64,000 bases of DNA from Cycas panzhihuaensis (lineage: Eukaryota > Cycadophyta): the NCBI GenBank assembly GCA_023213395.1, contig CM041465.1:185263741-185327740 (forward strand), in the 5' to 3' direction. The notes under the pieces were generated by a model. That model worked only from the letters and a program-made list of their open reading frames with translations. It was not told the origin of the DNA and ran no database searches. Positions 33,701 to 46,400 of this stretch are shown here, piece after piece; position 1 is the stretch's first letter, and each line of letters starts with the position of its first letter. The translations under genes were made by a program, and so were the position numbers.

Positions 33701-33960
33701 AACAATAGGTTATTTCTATCTAGCTTTTCAAACCGTGAAGAAGAGGATGATAGTTGGTACATTGATTCTGGTTGTTCCACCCACATGACCCATAAAGAAC
33801 AATTATTTCAAACTTTGGATACAAATAAGAAAGGGTCTATTATGTTTGGAGACAACACTTCTCACCAATCGATTGGAAAAGGTAACATTGCCTTATTGAC
33901 CGATAGTGGTGAATACAAATATTTAAATGATGTTCTATCGTCCCCGCTTTAAGGAAAAAC
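33701..33960 (+). pseudogene. Copia aspartic protease
   Basis: In the frame opening at 33074: WYIDSGCSTHMTHKEQLF with the catalytic DSG near 33764-33772, then IMFGDN and the I-G-K-G-N segment. The frame ends at 33952. A frame break there (near NDVLSSPL, where copia proteases usually have l-x-x-V-L-x-[VI]-P-x-L) precedes the integrase. Confidence 0.85.
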
Positions 33961-35235
33961 TTACTATCGGTGAGGATGGATGATGGGACAAGACTATAAA
34001 ATAATTTTTGACAACCATGAATGTGTCATTAAAGATAAACGACAAAATGAAGCTATTGTTGCTAGGGTATCATAACTAAAGATCGCTTATTTAAACTTAC
34101 TATCACCCCTCGTAAACATATGCCCTTAGAACCACAACTACTATGGATAGTGACCTATGGCATCGACGTTTTGGCCACCTTAATTATACAAGTTTAGCCC
34201 TTATGAAAAGATTAGATATGGTTAATGGCTTACCCCTATTGATGTTAACAAAGAGTTGTGTGAGGATGCCTTCTTGGAAAACATCATAGAGAAAGTTTTC
34301 CGGACTTTAGCCATCGGACATCCGCCTCTTCAACTCGTATACCAGATATTTGTGGCCCAATGGCCACTCCCTCATAGCGGTGCCAAATATTTCCTTACAT
34401 TTATTGATGACTTTACAAGAAAGACTTGGGTGTTCTTTCTCAAATACAAATCTAATGCTTTTACCACTTTGTTGACTTCAAAACCTTCGTTGAGCGACAA
34501 AGTGGATACCATATCCTCTCCTTAAGATCGGATAATAGGGAGAATTTACCTCTAATATCTTCAAGGATTATTGTATCCAACATGGGATTAGGCGACAACA
34601 TACCAACCCCTACACCCCACAACAAAATGGTGTAGCTGAAAGGAAAAATAGAACTATCGTAGAAATGGCACGTTGTATGCTCAAAGATAAAAACTTAGGC
34701 CATGAATTTTGGGTCAAGTCCATACCGTAGTCTACTTACTTAATCGATGTTCCACAAAAGCTGTTAGGGGGAAGACACCAGAAGAAGCATGGACAGGTTA
34801 TAAACCTAGTATCCGTCACCTTAAGGTATTTGGCTGTTTAGCCTATGCCCACGTCCCTGACCAAAGAAGAACTAAATTAGATGATCATAGCTTAAAATGT
34901 ATCTTTATTGGATATAGTGAATCATCAAAATCTTACAAAGTTTATGATCCCAAATCCCGAAAAGTTATACTAAGTAGGGATGTCAAATTTCAAGAAGATA
35001 CCTACTATCAAAATAATCACGAACAACAAAAGGACATTACCATTAAGTTTAATGCATCAAATACATCCAAATATGTGCCACCTATGTGGAGAAACTCTCT
35101 GAAACTACTAGGAAACAACATCCCTCAACCACCATCACAACCCCTACCCAAATGGGTTCAACGCAATCATGACTTAGGAAATATATTAGATAACAATCGA
35201 AGATCTACACGCTCACACAAAGTTAACTTCGCCTA
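33961..35235 (+). pseudogene. Copia integrase
   Basis: The pre-integrase zinc region DLWHRRFGHLN is near 34152-34184. The catalytic core is in the frame at 34256-34525 (FLTFIDDFTRKTWVFFLKY). The Glu of the DDE triad is in QNGVAERKNRT (near 34625-34657). The C-terminal part is in the frame at 34709-35236 (YLLNRCSTKAV, HLKVFGCLAYAHVPDQ, IFIGYSESSKSYKVYDP). Frame breaks occur near 34250, 34525 and 34705. The order protease-integrase-RT defines the copia superfamily. Confidence 0.9.
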
Positions 35236-36340
35236 ATGAGTAAGTTACTTGAAAGTCATGAGCCTCAAACCTTTGGTGAGGCTAATCAACATGAGTCTTT
35301 GCAAAAGGCCATGCAAGAGGAATATAAATCTATTGTTAAAAATGACACTTGGGAACTTGTAGACTTACCACCAAGGAAGAAAGCCATTGGAACCAAATGG
35401 GTTTATAAGACTAAGTTCCACTCTGATGGATCAATTGATAAATATAAAGCTCATTTAGTTGCCAAAGGATATGCCCAAAAGAAGGCATAGACTATCTTGA
35501 AACATTTGCCCCATTGCTAGAATGGAATCGATTCGCATGATAATAAGTTTAGCCGCTCAAATGGGTTGGCTTTGCTTATCAAATGGACGTAAAAGTGCTT
35601 TTTTAAATGGTTATATTCAAGAAGATATTTATGTCTCACAACCCCTCGGTTTTGAAGTCAGGGGGGAAGAAAACAAAGTGTATAAGTTAAAGAAAGCGTT
35701 ATATGGTCTAAAACAAGCACCTAGGGCTTGGTATTCCGTGATAGACACATATCTTAAAAATCAAGGGTTTGAAAGATCTCAAGCAGATCCAAACCTATAC
35801 ACTAAAACTAAAGGAAATTCGATATTGATCGTAGGACTTTACGTAGACGACTTAATTTATACCGTAAATGATACCCAACTCTTAAGTCAATTTAAAGAAG
35901 CTATGTGTAAGGAATTTGAAATGACTGACTTAGGTCTTATGCACTACTTCCTAGGATTGGAAGTGTGGCAAGATAAACAAGGAATATTTATCTCTCAACG
36001 TAAATATATATTAGACCTTCTACAAAGATTTAATATGACAAAGCAGAAACCATTGTCAATACCAACAGGAATTGGAATTAAACTCTCTAAGACAGATGAC
36101 TCAACCTCAGTTGATCCCACTCACTATAGACAATTGATTGGTAGCCTACTTTATTTAACTTCTACTCGACCTGATATAACATATTCCGTAAGTGTTGTAT
36201 CTAGATTTATACAGGATCCAAAGACATCTCACTGGCAAGCTGCTAAAAGAATCCTCAGATACCTTAAAGGGACTTCAGACTTTGGACTATACTACAAACC
36301 TACATCCGAGTTTCGCTTAATCTGTTACATGATTGATTGG
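35236..36340 (+). pseudogene. Copia reverse transcriptase
   Basis: NDTWELVDLPPRKKAIGTKW opens the domain (frame 35236-35490). The frame breaks at 35490, where an A-run one base shorter than expected puts a TAG in frame, and again near 35516. It then runs 35522-36406 without interruption: SAFLNGYIQEDIYV, LKQAPRAWY, the active site LYVDDLIYT (YVDD at 35840-35851), LGLEVWQDKQGIFISQRKYI, RQLIGSLLYLTSTRPDI. All catalytic residues are present. Confidence 0.93.
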
Positions 36341-36774
36341 GTGGTGATATTGATGATAGAAAATCTACTTCTGGTTATGCATTTAGTATGGGATCAGCAG
36401 CAGTAGCTTGGAGTTCAAAGAAACAAAATACTGTTTCCTTATCCACAAACAAGGCGAATATAAAGCAGTTGTTAGGAGCACGTGAATCAATCTGTTAAGA
36501 AGACTTTTCTGTGATTTTCAAATTAAGCAAAGAAGGCCCCACTAAAATTTGGTGTGATAATCAGAGCGCTATTCAAATGACAAAAATCTAGTATTCCACT
36601 AACAAAGCACATTGAAACTCAATACCACTTTATTCGGAACTTGTACAAGCGTAAGAGATAGAGTTGACTTATCAGAGCAATCAAGATCAAACAGCGGATA
36701 TTTTTACAAAGGCCTTGGGAAAAATCAAGTTTGAAAAGTTCAGAGATGATCTAGGAGTCATACACATTGGGCTT
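36341..36774 (+). pseudogene. Copia RNase H
   Basis: Follows RT: WSSKKQNTVSLSTNKAEYKA-like text near 36400-36465 over a frame break (Glu present), CDNQSAIQM near 36550-36580, and the C-terminal LTYQSNQDQTADIFTKALGK in the frame 36664-36858. The polypurine tract follows directly. At least two frameshifts are present. Confidence 0.85.
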
Positions 36775-36785
36775 ATGGGGGAGAA
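36775..36785 (+). promoter_or_regulatory. Polypurine tract
   Basis: ATGGGGGAGAA immediately before the 3' LTR, the usual plus-strand priming site. Confidence 0.85.
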
Positions 36786-37101
36786 TGTTGGGAATAATCC
36801 CAATGTTCATGCACTAGAGCACTTAGGGCCCCTCAAAGCCACCTTTGAGGGCCCCTAGGGCACCTTGGGCCGTTCAATAGCCGCCTGCACCGACCACTCA
36901 TGTGAGGTACGATAACTGCTATTTATTTTTACATTTTTCAAACTAACCTTATTTGTTGTGCAATAGGGTGATGGCGACGCCTCCCGAATTCTCTATATAA
37001 GGGTTGGGAATACCTCCACGGTGTTTATTAACACCGCCATTCTTTCTAAATCGCTGTACTCAAGATGAAAGTGTCGTGATGTCCTCGCTCCTCCTCCATC
37101 A
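36786..37101 (+). repeat. 3' LTR of the complete copia element
   Basis: 316 bp, TGTTGGGAATAATCCC...CTCCATCA, directly followed by CATCT. It is shorter than the 5' LTR because of small indels in CG-containing words. Confidence 0.95.
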
Positions 37102-37232
37102 CATCTCTAATGAAGCCATAGTTTAGTTTGTTTGCATGTCAAAAATTAAAATTAGACCTTCTCTAGGTAATCTTATAATTTGATGGAGGATCTTCTTCTA
37201 GCTCTTGGGAATATTAGGTTGACTATACATGA

Positions 37233-37643
37233 TGTTGGAATCCCTAAGTATGCAATCATAAATATCTTATATAAGAGGAATCTAAATTATTAAAGTGTTG
37301 ATATTGACATGTTAATGTTATGTTATAAAGGTCAATTATTAAGTTGACAATTGTTAATATTTACCTAATTATGTAAATCCAATTGGAATATATTATTTGG
37401 GCAAGAAATAAATATCTTATCATGTTCCCCAAATGTATAAGAAGGATTATAATGCATACATATGCATTGCTATAATTTTTATACTATAGATTTATATTTT
37501 AAAGGTGGTTCTTCTACTGTGTAGGTTTTTTCGCCTCTTAAATTATGGCGTCTCTCTCTCCATATGTGATTGTGATGATTCCATCTATTATTTAATGAAT
37601 GACATGTTCAAATTTGTTTTACTATAATATGAATGTTCCAACA
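37233..37643 (+). repeat. Candidate solo LTR of a copia element
   Basis: 411 bp starting TGTTGGAA and ending TTCCAACA, a perfect 8-base inverted terminal pair typical of copia LTRs, with a TATATAAGAGG promoter-like word near 37270. The flanks (CATGA and TAAAT) are not a target-site duplication, so it may be old or a chance pairing. Confidence 0.45.
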
Positions 37644-38600
37644 TAAATGCACTTTATGAGGCTAGTTACGTGGATGGGAAATTTTCTTATCTTCTTCTAA
37701 TAGTGTTACCCATTAATCGCATAATGGTTTATTATCAATTCTTTGAATTCAACCTTTTGAAATGTTATCTTTACCATTATAACAAAACAAATCGAGTTAC
37801 TTATTTCTTTTCACTTTGAGTTCTTTTCTTCAAGCAATCTTATCACAACTAATTAATTATAACTAACTATAGTATTTTTGAAAGGTATAATTCAATGTTA
37901 ACCATCTGAAAACCTTTGTTAGGATGTCTTAATTTACTTGCTTAGTTTTCTAATATACTTCATTTGATATTTACACTTTACTTTATTTGCATGTTTCACA
38001 CTTTAATTTGGTAATGTGTTTTGCACTTAATTTTCCCAATGTGTTTCTTGCTTTGTTTTTTTAAAGCTACACATAATCTAATTTTTTAATTTATCTTTGA
38101 CTTGTAATTTTTAAATATATTTATCATCTTCAATTTTATAGTGTTATCGATGTTTCAATTTTTTGATGTTTGTCATGCTTTAATTTTTCTAATGTATTGT
38201 ACTTGTTGTTTATGCTTATTTACTTTTAGTTTATGATAATATTTCTTGAAATTTCGATGTACTTAATCATCTTTACTAAATTCAATATTCATGCTTCTTC
38301 TCTTATGATCATGATTTATGATTTTATTATTTTTATTTTTCATTATCTCTGATTTCCATAAGACTTTTTATCATGTTGTTATTCTTCTAATTTTTAAAAA
38401 TTTATTGTCAAGTCCTTATCTTATTAGAAAATTTTAGTTGCTACCTTTAGCATTTAGGGATAACTCCTTTGCTTGTCATTCCTTTTTCATCATCAATTGG
38501 AAATGCTTTCCTTAAGAAATATTAGATTATTTTCATTTGCTTTTTGAATAAACCTCTTCCTTACATAGTGTAATTTGAAAAGAAAATGTAATCATGAAAG
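37644..38600. other. AT-rich, T-rich non-coding sequence
   Basis: No gene or repeat recognised. Very few CG dinucleotides. Confidence 0.5.
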
Positions 38601-39071
38601 CAATGTATTAACCAAACTCTAAACCATGAAAAGAACAAATTTATTACCAAACCTAGCATACAACAAAGAACATCAAGAGATTCTGGTCTAAGCATAGACC
38701 TTTTATTGATCTAAGCAATAGCTAAAGAATTACATAGATGAAAACTCCAACTCTCCTCATCGACTCATCAAAAACTCATCTAACATTTTTACATGTGTTG
38801 TTACATATGAATATATAAATACAACTTTACAAGATACCACCTTGTAGTTTTACAATACAATGGGCATAAACCATGGGCTAAAAAATACCCTTATAAGACT
38901 CCTAAATTTTTTTCTCGGGGGCTCTCACCCTCTAACCCCTGCCTAGGGGCTTACTGGCCCCTCAGACCCCCTAGTTGAGGGCCCTATAATAGGCCCTTAG
39001 ACCCCATAATGGGGCTTGAGTGTAATGCTTATATCCATGTAACACTTGTAAAGTGTTAAACATATCTAACA
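38601..39071 (-). repeat. LTR of a copia relic (left boundary uncertain)
   Basis: In minus orientation it starts TGTTAGATATG at 39071, next to a polypurine tract (AAGTGGGAGAT on the minus strand, 39072-39082), and runs left. It holds a GC-rich patch at 38910-39020 with several GGGGCC-type inverted words that can fold into hairpins. The far end was not located and is set arbitrarily near 38600. Confidence 0.6.
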
Positions 39072-39082
39072 ATCTCCCACTT

Positions 39083-39420
39083 GTTGAATGCTTTATAAAA
39101 AACTTGCATACATAACTATTGAATGCCATAATTATAAATACATATTGCTTTCCTATACCATCTAAATTTTTCTATGCCAACAATCTTGGTTAATGAGTCT
39201 GTAGTATTCTCCTATGTAGTAATCTTATGCAAGTCTATCTTGTGATTTGGAACTATTTCTCTCACAAAATAGAATTGCGCATCAATATACCTTGATTGGG
39301 TATGAAATGTGGGGTTATTCACTAGGTAGATTGCACTTTGACTATCACAATCTATCCTCATAGCATTATGCTTGAAGTTGACATATGTGCACAATCTTTA
39401 TAACTAAATTGCTTCCTTGT
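39083..39420 (-). pseudogene. Copia RNase H C-terminal fragment
   Basis: The minus-strand frame 39394-39212 reads IDCDSQSAIYLVNNPTFHTQ then RYIDAQFYFVREIV and HKIDLHKI, the standard end of copia RNase H (C-D-S/N-x-S-A-I; H-x-x-[VI]-x-Y-H-F-[VI]-R). The rest of pol is missing on the right, so this is a truncated element. Confidence 0.8.
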
Positions 39421-41149
39421 ATATATGAGTAGTTTCCATCTACTTTGTTTCTATGCTAGAAAGTACCATAACTTGCTATCATTTGCTCATCTAACTAATT
39501 GTGGCACCACAAAGGGTAAAAACATACATGCTTGTCATTATTTTAGAAACATATATTATTATTATATCTAATATAGTTTTGTGATATGATAATATAATTT
39601 TAAGTATAACTTCTGCATATGAGATTAGATTTGAGTGCCATATAAACTATTAAAAGAAGAATCAAAGTTGGACAAAATGAGTTGTGGTAATATAGAATTT
39701 AGGCATTACGTTATAGATATTTTAATCAGTAAAGCTAAATAAGTAATTTTTGGCATGTTAAAAAGTGAATTGTTTTTAGAAGTTTGAGATATAATTTGGT
39801 ATTTTTTTCATGATTTTAAAGGGTCCTAAGTGTATGTTGATGTAAATAGATATTTGATGATGAATTTAGATATATATTTAGTTGAAAATAGATATTTAAG
39901 TCTTATTTATGATATATTTCTAGCTTAAAATTTTAAAGTGAAATACATATGAGAAACTTTATTGATGTAACACAAATAGTAAAAAACACATGTTAAAATA
40001 ATAAAATAATCCTTTGAAGGTATAAAACACATTTGATATAATGAGTGTACCACTAGTCAAATAAATTTAATGCAAAGATAATAAAATCACATGATTTGCT
40101 ATATAATTTAGATGAGTGAATGGATAGGATAATCACTTGATTAATGTTTAGATGAATGATAACTAAAAAACACCACCTAATTAAGAAGTTCTTTTAAATA
40201 TGTTGGTTGATTATTAATGTTGTTGATTAAAAGTTTGGTTAAGTTGATATATGAGCTTTTCACCTAATATGAGACATGAAGAAGTCTCATAAGTTTGTTT
40301 AAGAAATTGGTAATAATAATTGTAGTTATATTTAAAACTAGGTTTAACTGTTAAGGAGTCTAATTGATATGGATCTTTTAGATAGAAATTTAATACCCAT
40401 ATATGACAAGAGGTATGGAAACATATTGCACATGCTACTTTATTGCAACTAGCTCAATAAGGTAAGTGGTACACCCTATCCGAGAGTTATTTATTTTGAA
40501 AAGTTGATTGATGAAATTGGTTACCAAAGAAAGATACAAAAGGATTAAGTTTTTCCCATATCTTATAGACAAAAGTGAAAAAAATATTCACAAGGTACTC
40601 TTATTATAATTTCTTTGATTAAATATAATATATTGTATTTATTTATGAATCTAATAAACCATGTATGAAAAATACATCATAGATAACTAGAGATTGAAAT
40701 GTCTAGTTACCTATGCATTTTAGTAGATGGTTGTTATTTTATATGGACACTAGTGGATTTGGTTTAATATTTAGTTGATGAATTTATAATACATCTTATA
40801 GGTGGAGGATATAAAGTTACTGAGGAGAAACTTCATATGTCATGATGAGTTGAGAGTCATGTTTATTTGATTATATGTTTATAGGTGGTAGTGTGATATA
40901 TTTTTATGCCATGGGATGTGATTTTCTTAAAAAAAAAAAACATGGTCAAGATGGGTTTTACAAGTGTTGATACCTATAGGTGATATAATATACATAAAGA
41001 TAAAGATGAGTAAGCGATTTAGCATAAAGATAAAGACATTTAAAGAGTTCTATAAATTAAACATTAAGTAGGACTATTGGAATATGAATTTTATAGTTTA
41101 ACAATATAATGTTTAATTAGTGGTCTAGTGAAGGTTGGTCAATGTGAAA
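39421..41149. other. AT-rich non-coding sequence
   Basis: No domain was recognised on either strand. A 12-base A-run lies at about 40929-40940. CG is nearly absent. Confidence 0.5.
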
Positions 41150-41553
41150 GATTCACATATACATAATATATTAGGCTAATCTAATGGTGAAATATAATTT
41201 GAATGATGATAAGGTTATACATCTATATAAAGGTAATGTATATCATAAGGAAAATTAAATCATCTAGTCCTCCTTATGAGGCTAAATGACTTACCATGAG
41301 GATCATTTGATTACTATTCCTTAATATGAGATCTTATATATATTTGGAGTTTTTTTATTTTTTTTCTATTGATAAGTTTTCTATGCTAAACATGGTATCA
41401 CATATGACAATTACATAATTAACTCGTATGCCTCTATCGTTATCGTTTATTATATTTATTATATCCTTAATTAATTATATGATTATATTTCCTCATTCTT
41501 GATTATATACTTTTTCTTAAGTTTTTTTAGAAAATTTAACATCGTATTAGAGC
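41150..41553 (+). repeat. Copia LTR end(s) with decayed primer binding sites
   Basis: TTTAACA at 41535-41541 is followed by TCGTATTAGAGC (41542-41553), two changes from the copia TGGTATCAGAGC site. A second, 150 bp earlier, is CTAAACA followed by TGGTATCA at 41393-41400. Both look like 3' ends of plus-orientation copia LTRs. LTR starts were not located, so the left edge is approximate. Confidence 0.45.
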
Positions 41554-44536
41554 ATTTATATAATACATGTCATAACTTTTAATAAGGAGCATCTACACTC
41601 AATCAAGATTTAAATCCTCTTATACAAGGAGTTTAACTTGTTTTTATATCACAACTTACTCATGATTATTACCCCCCTCCATCTTAATAACAAGTTAGCC
41701 TTAGTCAATATTTGGAGCCTCTTATATAAGACATCTCACAATTCAAAATTATTAATTTAATCATTAAACATATTCCATGCCCATATGCATACACTTGTCC
41801 TTGATATGTTATTCATAGTATGAAGAGTCATACTAATGGTCACTATTGGATACTTTGTAAAATACAATTTTAAGAATGTATATAACCATAACAACAACAA
41901 CCTCCTCATAATAACAATAAAAAGAGACAAATGTAAAATAATAATTATGATTCTTCTACTCTAGCTCCTAAACCTAAGTGTTCTTTAATATCATATGAAG
42001 AACTAAGCCCTTTGCCTAATAATAAGTAAACCTTTCATACGAAAGAAGATCTATTTTATATTAGTAAAAGGAAATGGCTAATTGTTTAAAATTTCTATGC
42101 ACAGTATAATGTCTATAATGAGGATGAACTACAACTCTAAAAAATTTAATTATTAAAGAGCTTAAACTATGGTAAGTCATATATAGCCCTATAAGAGTAT
42201 AAACTAGTCATACATACTCCACCAAGAGTATAAATTAAGCACATGCTATGATGTATTAGATTGCCATTTATCACTCTCATTATATATACCTATATGATCT
42301 CTTATAATCCCTATAGGATAAGATTACTTGGATTACTTAGTCATACCTTGGCATTTTCACAAACACACACATATTAGTCCTATTGATCTAAATTAAAAAT
42401 TTACATCTAACTGGCACTCTAAACTTTCTCATGTTTTACTCTAATAGGATAATACTTTGGTCACATTAGACTTTGTGTTCTATTAAATGCATATGTAGTT
42501 AGATAAACATCATTGAAATAATTAATTTCTACTCACTCACACTCCAATGTAACTTTTATATCCTAAGTCCTTTATGTTTAACTAGATGAGATTATTATTC
42601 TCTCTATGGATTTAATGGCATTTTGGTTTCCATTAAGACTTACATAGTCATTCACTAAATCATAAAATTAGATTGTAAAAAGATTATTATAGTATTTAAT
42701 TTAAAAAATAAAAAATAAAAAAGAAAATTCTCTCTTACATATTATTAATATATTTATAGGTTCATTAATAATTTCTTCATGAATATCACCTAATCATTTG
42801 TTAAACTGCCAACCTCTATTTGATCATATCATTGATTTATCTATGGGTTTAATGATAATTGGTTCTATGAGTCTCACATTATCATTTATTGATTCACAGA
42901 CTTGTACGATCATACATATATATAATCTTGACCAATAAGTTTAATTATAGCTAGTTCACCTAGTTTCACATAGTCATTCACTAGATTAGTGCATAAAAAA
43001 GAGATGTTATAAGTAGATGGAGTGGGATACTAAAATCATCATTTTTGGATATCATACTTGAAGTTAGTTTTTATTAATATGTAGAAATTCTACACTACTA
43101 AATTATTCTCCTTGTTGATTAATTCTCACACTCTCTAATATCCATAATATATATATTTTTAATGTAAGACTTATATTATTGATCCACTTTTATGACACTA
43201 TTTATTCACATAAATAGGAAAAAGTTGAGGAATTCTTAGTCTCTCTTCACTTACTTAGAGTATTTGAGATCATATTTATATTATAGTATTAGTGTGAATT
43301 TGTTTATACCTTTGTCACTCTCAATATAGTCTCTAAAATAGTAAAATAGTTTGATGATAATTTCATTACTCACTCACAAATTATAAAATTAAACATTCTA
43401 GATTTAATTCTTAGTATATCATACTTAGATGAAACCTTGGAGAAATATAAATAGAGTTTTGATAATATTGTATATACAGATATAAGATATAATATTAGTA
43501 ATCTTTGCTCTTTATTATATGAGCTCTAATAGGTATCATTACTAAGGGAATAAACCTTTTTCTTAAATTTAGCCTATTTACTGAAATCCAAAAATTTCAA
43601 GTATGATTTTACTCTCATTATTTAGATATATATTATATTGCATCCAATTGTTTCCCATTTTCCTCATGTTATACTTCATTGCATGTAGTTTCCTTAATTT
43701 TAGGTTTCTTCCATAAAATTTAAAAATGTTAGGTATGATTTTGCTCTCAATAGTTAGATATGTATTAGATCATATATTGTTGCTTGTCATTAATTTGACA
43801 CTACATTTAGTTGCTTGGATTTACTTATCATTTGTCTGATGTTGGATGTCATTGAGCATTTCTTTGGTTTGCCTTATATTCCCCTTTACCAATAATGATA
43901 TGGGATATGTTCTTTATAATAGAGATATAGCTTTATAGGTTATTTATTTGATTATCAGATTCACTTAACATAGTTTCTCTATTGTAATGTCCCTAGATTA
44001 CCATTATACACATGATTCTTTATTATTATTTCTTGCTCTCTTAGTTCATCTGAGTGTTTATTTCACATTGATATGAGCTTGTACTCCTTTAATTTGGCTT
44101 AAATAGGTTAAACATTGGTTAATTTCCCCTTTAATTTAGTTATCTTATAAATTAGGCTTGAGTTTGTTCCCCTCTAAGTAATTTATTTTAGATAATACAA
44201 GAATTTTCTATGGTTTTACATACTTTTATATTTTCTTGTGCTTGCTTTGATATTAAATGTAATTGTTTCTCTTGTATATTCTATTATATAGGTCTCTTTG
44301 AGTATATATGAATCAATTACTCATGGGTTTAAACTAGACTTAGTATAAAAGAGTTATACCCCATTTATAATTCTACCTTTTTCCATAGCCCTATTTCCCA
44401 CTTCTCAAGTTTGACTTTATAATTTATCCCTAAAAAATAGTGTGTTTCTCTAAAACGATAACTTCTTAATACGAGTTTATGATTATTTTATCTTTATTTA
44501 TTTAATATAAATGTATATTTTTATTTTGACCCTAGC
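41554..44536. other. AT-rich decayed sequence after the copia primer site, no gene
   Basis: Possible remnants of a copia leader or gag may be present but are too decayed to assign. Phrases such as CATAGTCATTCACTA recur near 42644 and 42969 with surrounding similarity, suggesting an old duplicated unit of roughly 325 bp. No RNA gene was seen. Confidence 0.4.
43580..43830 (+). repeat. Imperfect tandem duplication, period about 132 bp
   Basis: GTATGATTTTACTCTCATTATTTAGATATATATTA near 43601 (quoted in part: GTATGATTTTACTCTCATTA) recurs as GTATGATTTTGCTCTCAATA near 43733, followed in both by TTAGATAT and later by a CATT..TAGTT word. Two copies only. Confidence 0.6.
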
Positions 44537-44541
44537 TAAAG

Positions 44542-44906
44542 TGATAGAGAGAGGGTACATAAATAGGAAGAAAATGCAAATGTAGGAACCATTCAAATCC
44601 ACAAGGGAGTACACCAAATTCGGCAAGTGGAAAACCCCTTTAAGGGATAAGAAACCACCTCATAAATAATATTATTATAATCATAAGGACATTTGAACAG
44701 GTTGAGGATCTCATCCTCCCTCTTATACTGACCTACCTATGTAGCAACATACTACCTCCCAAATCTTCCAGCCAGACAATGTATGAAAAATTCTAGAATA
44801 AATGGGAGAAGCATTCAGTGATTTGGCCAACTGTCCAAATAAACAAACTTTTGTAATAAGACAAATAATCTTAAGAATAAAAGATAACATTAGAGTTAGC
44901 ACTAAC
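44542..44906 (-). repeat. 3' LTR of the degenerate copia element
   Basis: Matches 52747-53115 almost throughout, with scattered substitutions. Starts TGATAGAGAGAGGG on the plus strand. The inner end lies against TTCCCCTTTT (44907-44916), i.e. an AAAAGGGGAA polypurine tract in element orientation. Confidence 0.9.
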
Positions 44907-44916
44907 TTCCCCTTTT

Positions 44917-46400
44917 CAATGTTATCTTTTATACAATATATGATATAGAAGATAAAAAAAGGTCTTCAGCATATTGATCCCCCTTTAATGGAGATTGCTT
45001 TTATCTTCAATAAATTTTTAAGCTTTAAAAACTTTACTTTAGTCAACGACTTTGTAAAATTATCTGCAATTTGCACATCTATAGGATAATAAGACAAGTG
45101 AATAGTTTCATCATTTACAAGGTTACGTATAAAATGTTGATGTAATTCTATATGTTTTATCCTTGAATGAGCAACTAGATTAGTAGCAATAGATATGGAT
45201 CCTTGGTCATCAACATTAAGTTAGAAAATAAACCAAGTTCATTTGAAAGAGATTTGATCCAAAGTGATTCTTTGTTGGCTTTAACAAGAGCTCGATATTC
45301 GACTTCAGTTGTGGATAAAACTAAGGCTTACATCTTTTTATTGGACTAACTAATTGGTGAAGAGTCTAAAAAGAAAACATAACCAATAGTAGATTTATGA
45401 TCATCAGAGTCTCCTGCCAAATCTGAATCTGTGTAACATGTTAATTTTAGGTTATTCTTGCAAGAGTTATAGGTTAGACGATAATATATTATACCTTGTA
45501 GGTATCTTAAAATTTATTTAGCTGCTTTCCAGTGAGATTTATGAGGATTTTACATAGATATAGATCATAAGGCAATAGCATAGGAGATATTAGGATGAGT
45601 ATGAGTTAGATAAATAAGACTACCTATGAGTTGTCGATATATTATTAGATTACAAAGTGGTATAGAACAATCAGTTGATAGTTTAATACTTGATCGTAAA
45701 GGATTTGGAGCTAATTTAGCATTTTCCATATTAATTTATTTGATTAGATCTAAAATATATTTAGGTTAAGATATCGTTATTTCAAAATTAGTTTGATAAA
45801 TTTGTAATCCTAGAAAATTGTGTAAAAGACCTAAGTTAGACATTTCAAATTTATTCATCAAGATTGATTTTAATTGATGAATATTGGAGAGTAAGGATCC
45901 AATGATGATTATATCATATATATAGAGAATTAAGATAGTAATATTATCATTTTCACGTCTAAAATAAAGATTAGGATCACTAATATATTTAGTATATCCA
46001 TTTTGTATAAGATAATCATCTATTTTTGTATACCAAGCTCAAGGGGTTTGTTTTAAGCCATAGATGGATTTTCATAATTTGTAAATGAGGTTAGGATTAC
46101 AAACAAATCCAGGAGGTTGATTCATGTAAATTTCTTCTTTAAGATCACCATTTAAGAATGCGCCCTTTACATCTATCTCATGGATTTCCTAACCAAATTT
46201 AGCTACTAGAGCTATAATAGTCTTAATTGTATTCATTTTAGTAACTGGAGTAAAGGTTCATTATAATCAATACCATCAATTTATAAGAAACCTTTTGAAA
46301 CTAAACAAGCTTTCTATTTCTCAACTACTCCTTCAGAGTTAAACTTAATTCGATACACCCATTAACAATCAACTACATCCTTTCTAAGAGGTAGAGTAAC
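44917..46400 (-). pseudogene. Copia RT and RNase H, decayed
   Basis: On the minus strand the RNase H box ALVLSTTEVEYRALVKAN is readable near 45330-45270. The RT active site is decayed to LYIYDIII near 45925-45905 where YVDD is expected. RT segments for the NGYIQ/PPGF and KLKKSIYGLKQ regions can be followed near 46160-46030 with stops. Non-functional. Confidence 0.75.

Larger units (their letters stand above)
28526..37106 (+). mobile_element. Complete Ty1/copia retrotransposon with CATCT target-site duplication
   Basis: The element proper is 28531-37101 (8571 bp), flanked by CATCT at 28526-28530 and 37102-37106. It has TG...CA LTRs, an initiator-Met-type primer binding site, gag, protease, integrase, RT, RNase H in copia order and a polypurine tract. 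Protein motifs are intact (protease DSG, integrase IDDFTRKTW and QNGVAERKNR, RT YVDD), and the coding region is interrupted mainly by single-base frameshifts rather than stops. This suggests a fairly young insertion. The 3.7 kb between the primer binding site and gag is exceptional for a copia element. The relic at 56546-60650 belongs to a related lineage (similar gag start and MTHKE...FGDN protease segment). Confidence 0.95.

Noticed and set aside
37226-37648. Target-site duplication around the candidate solo LTR
   Set aside because: Flanking five-base words (CATGA and TAAAT) do not match.
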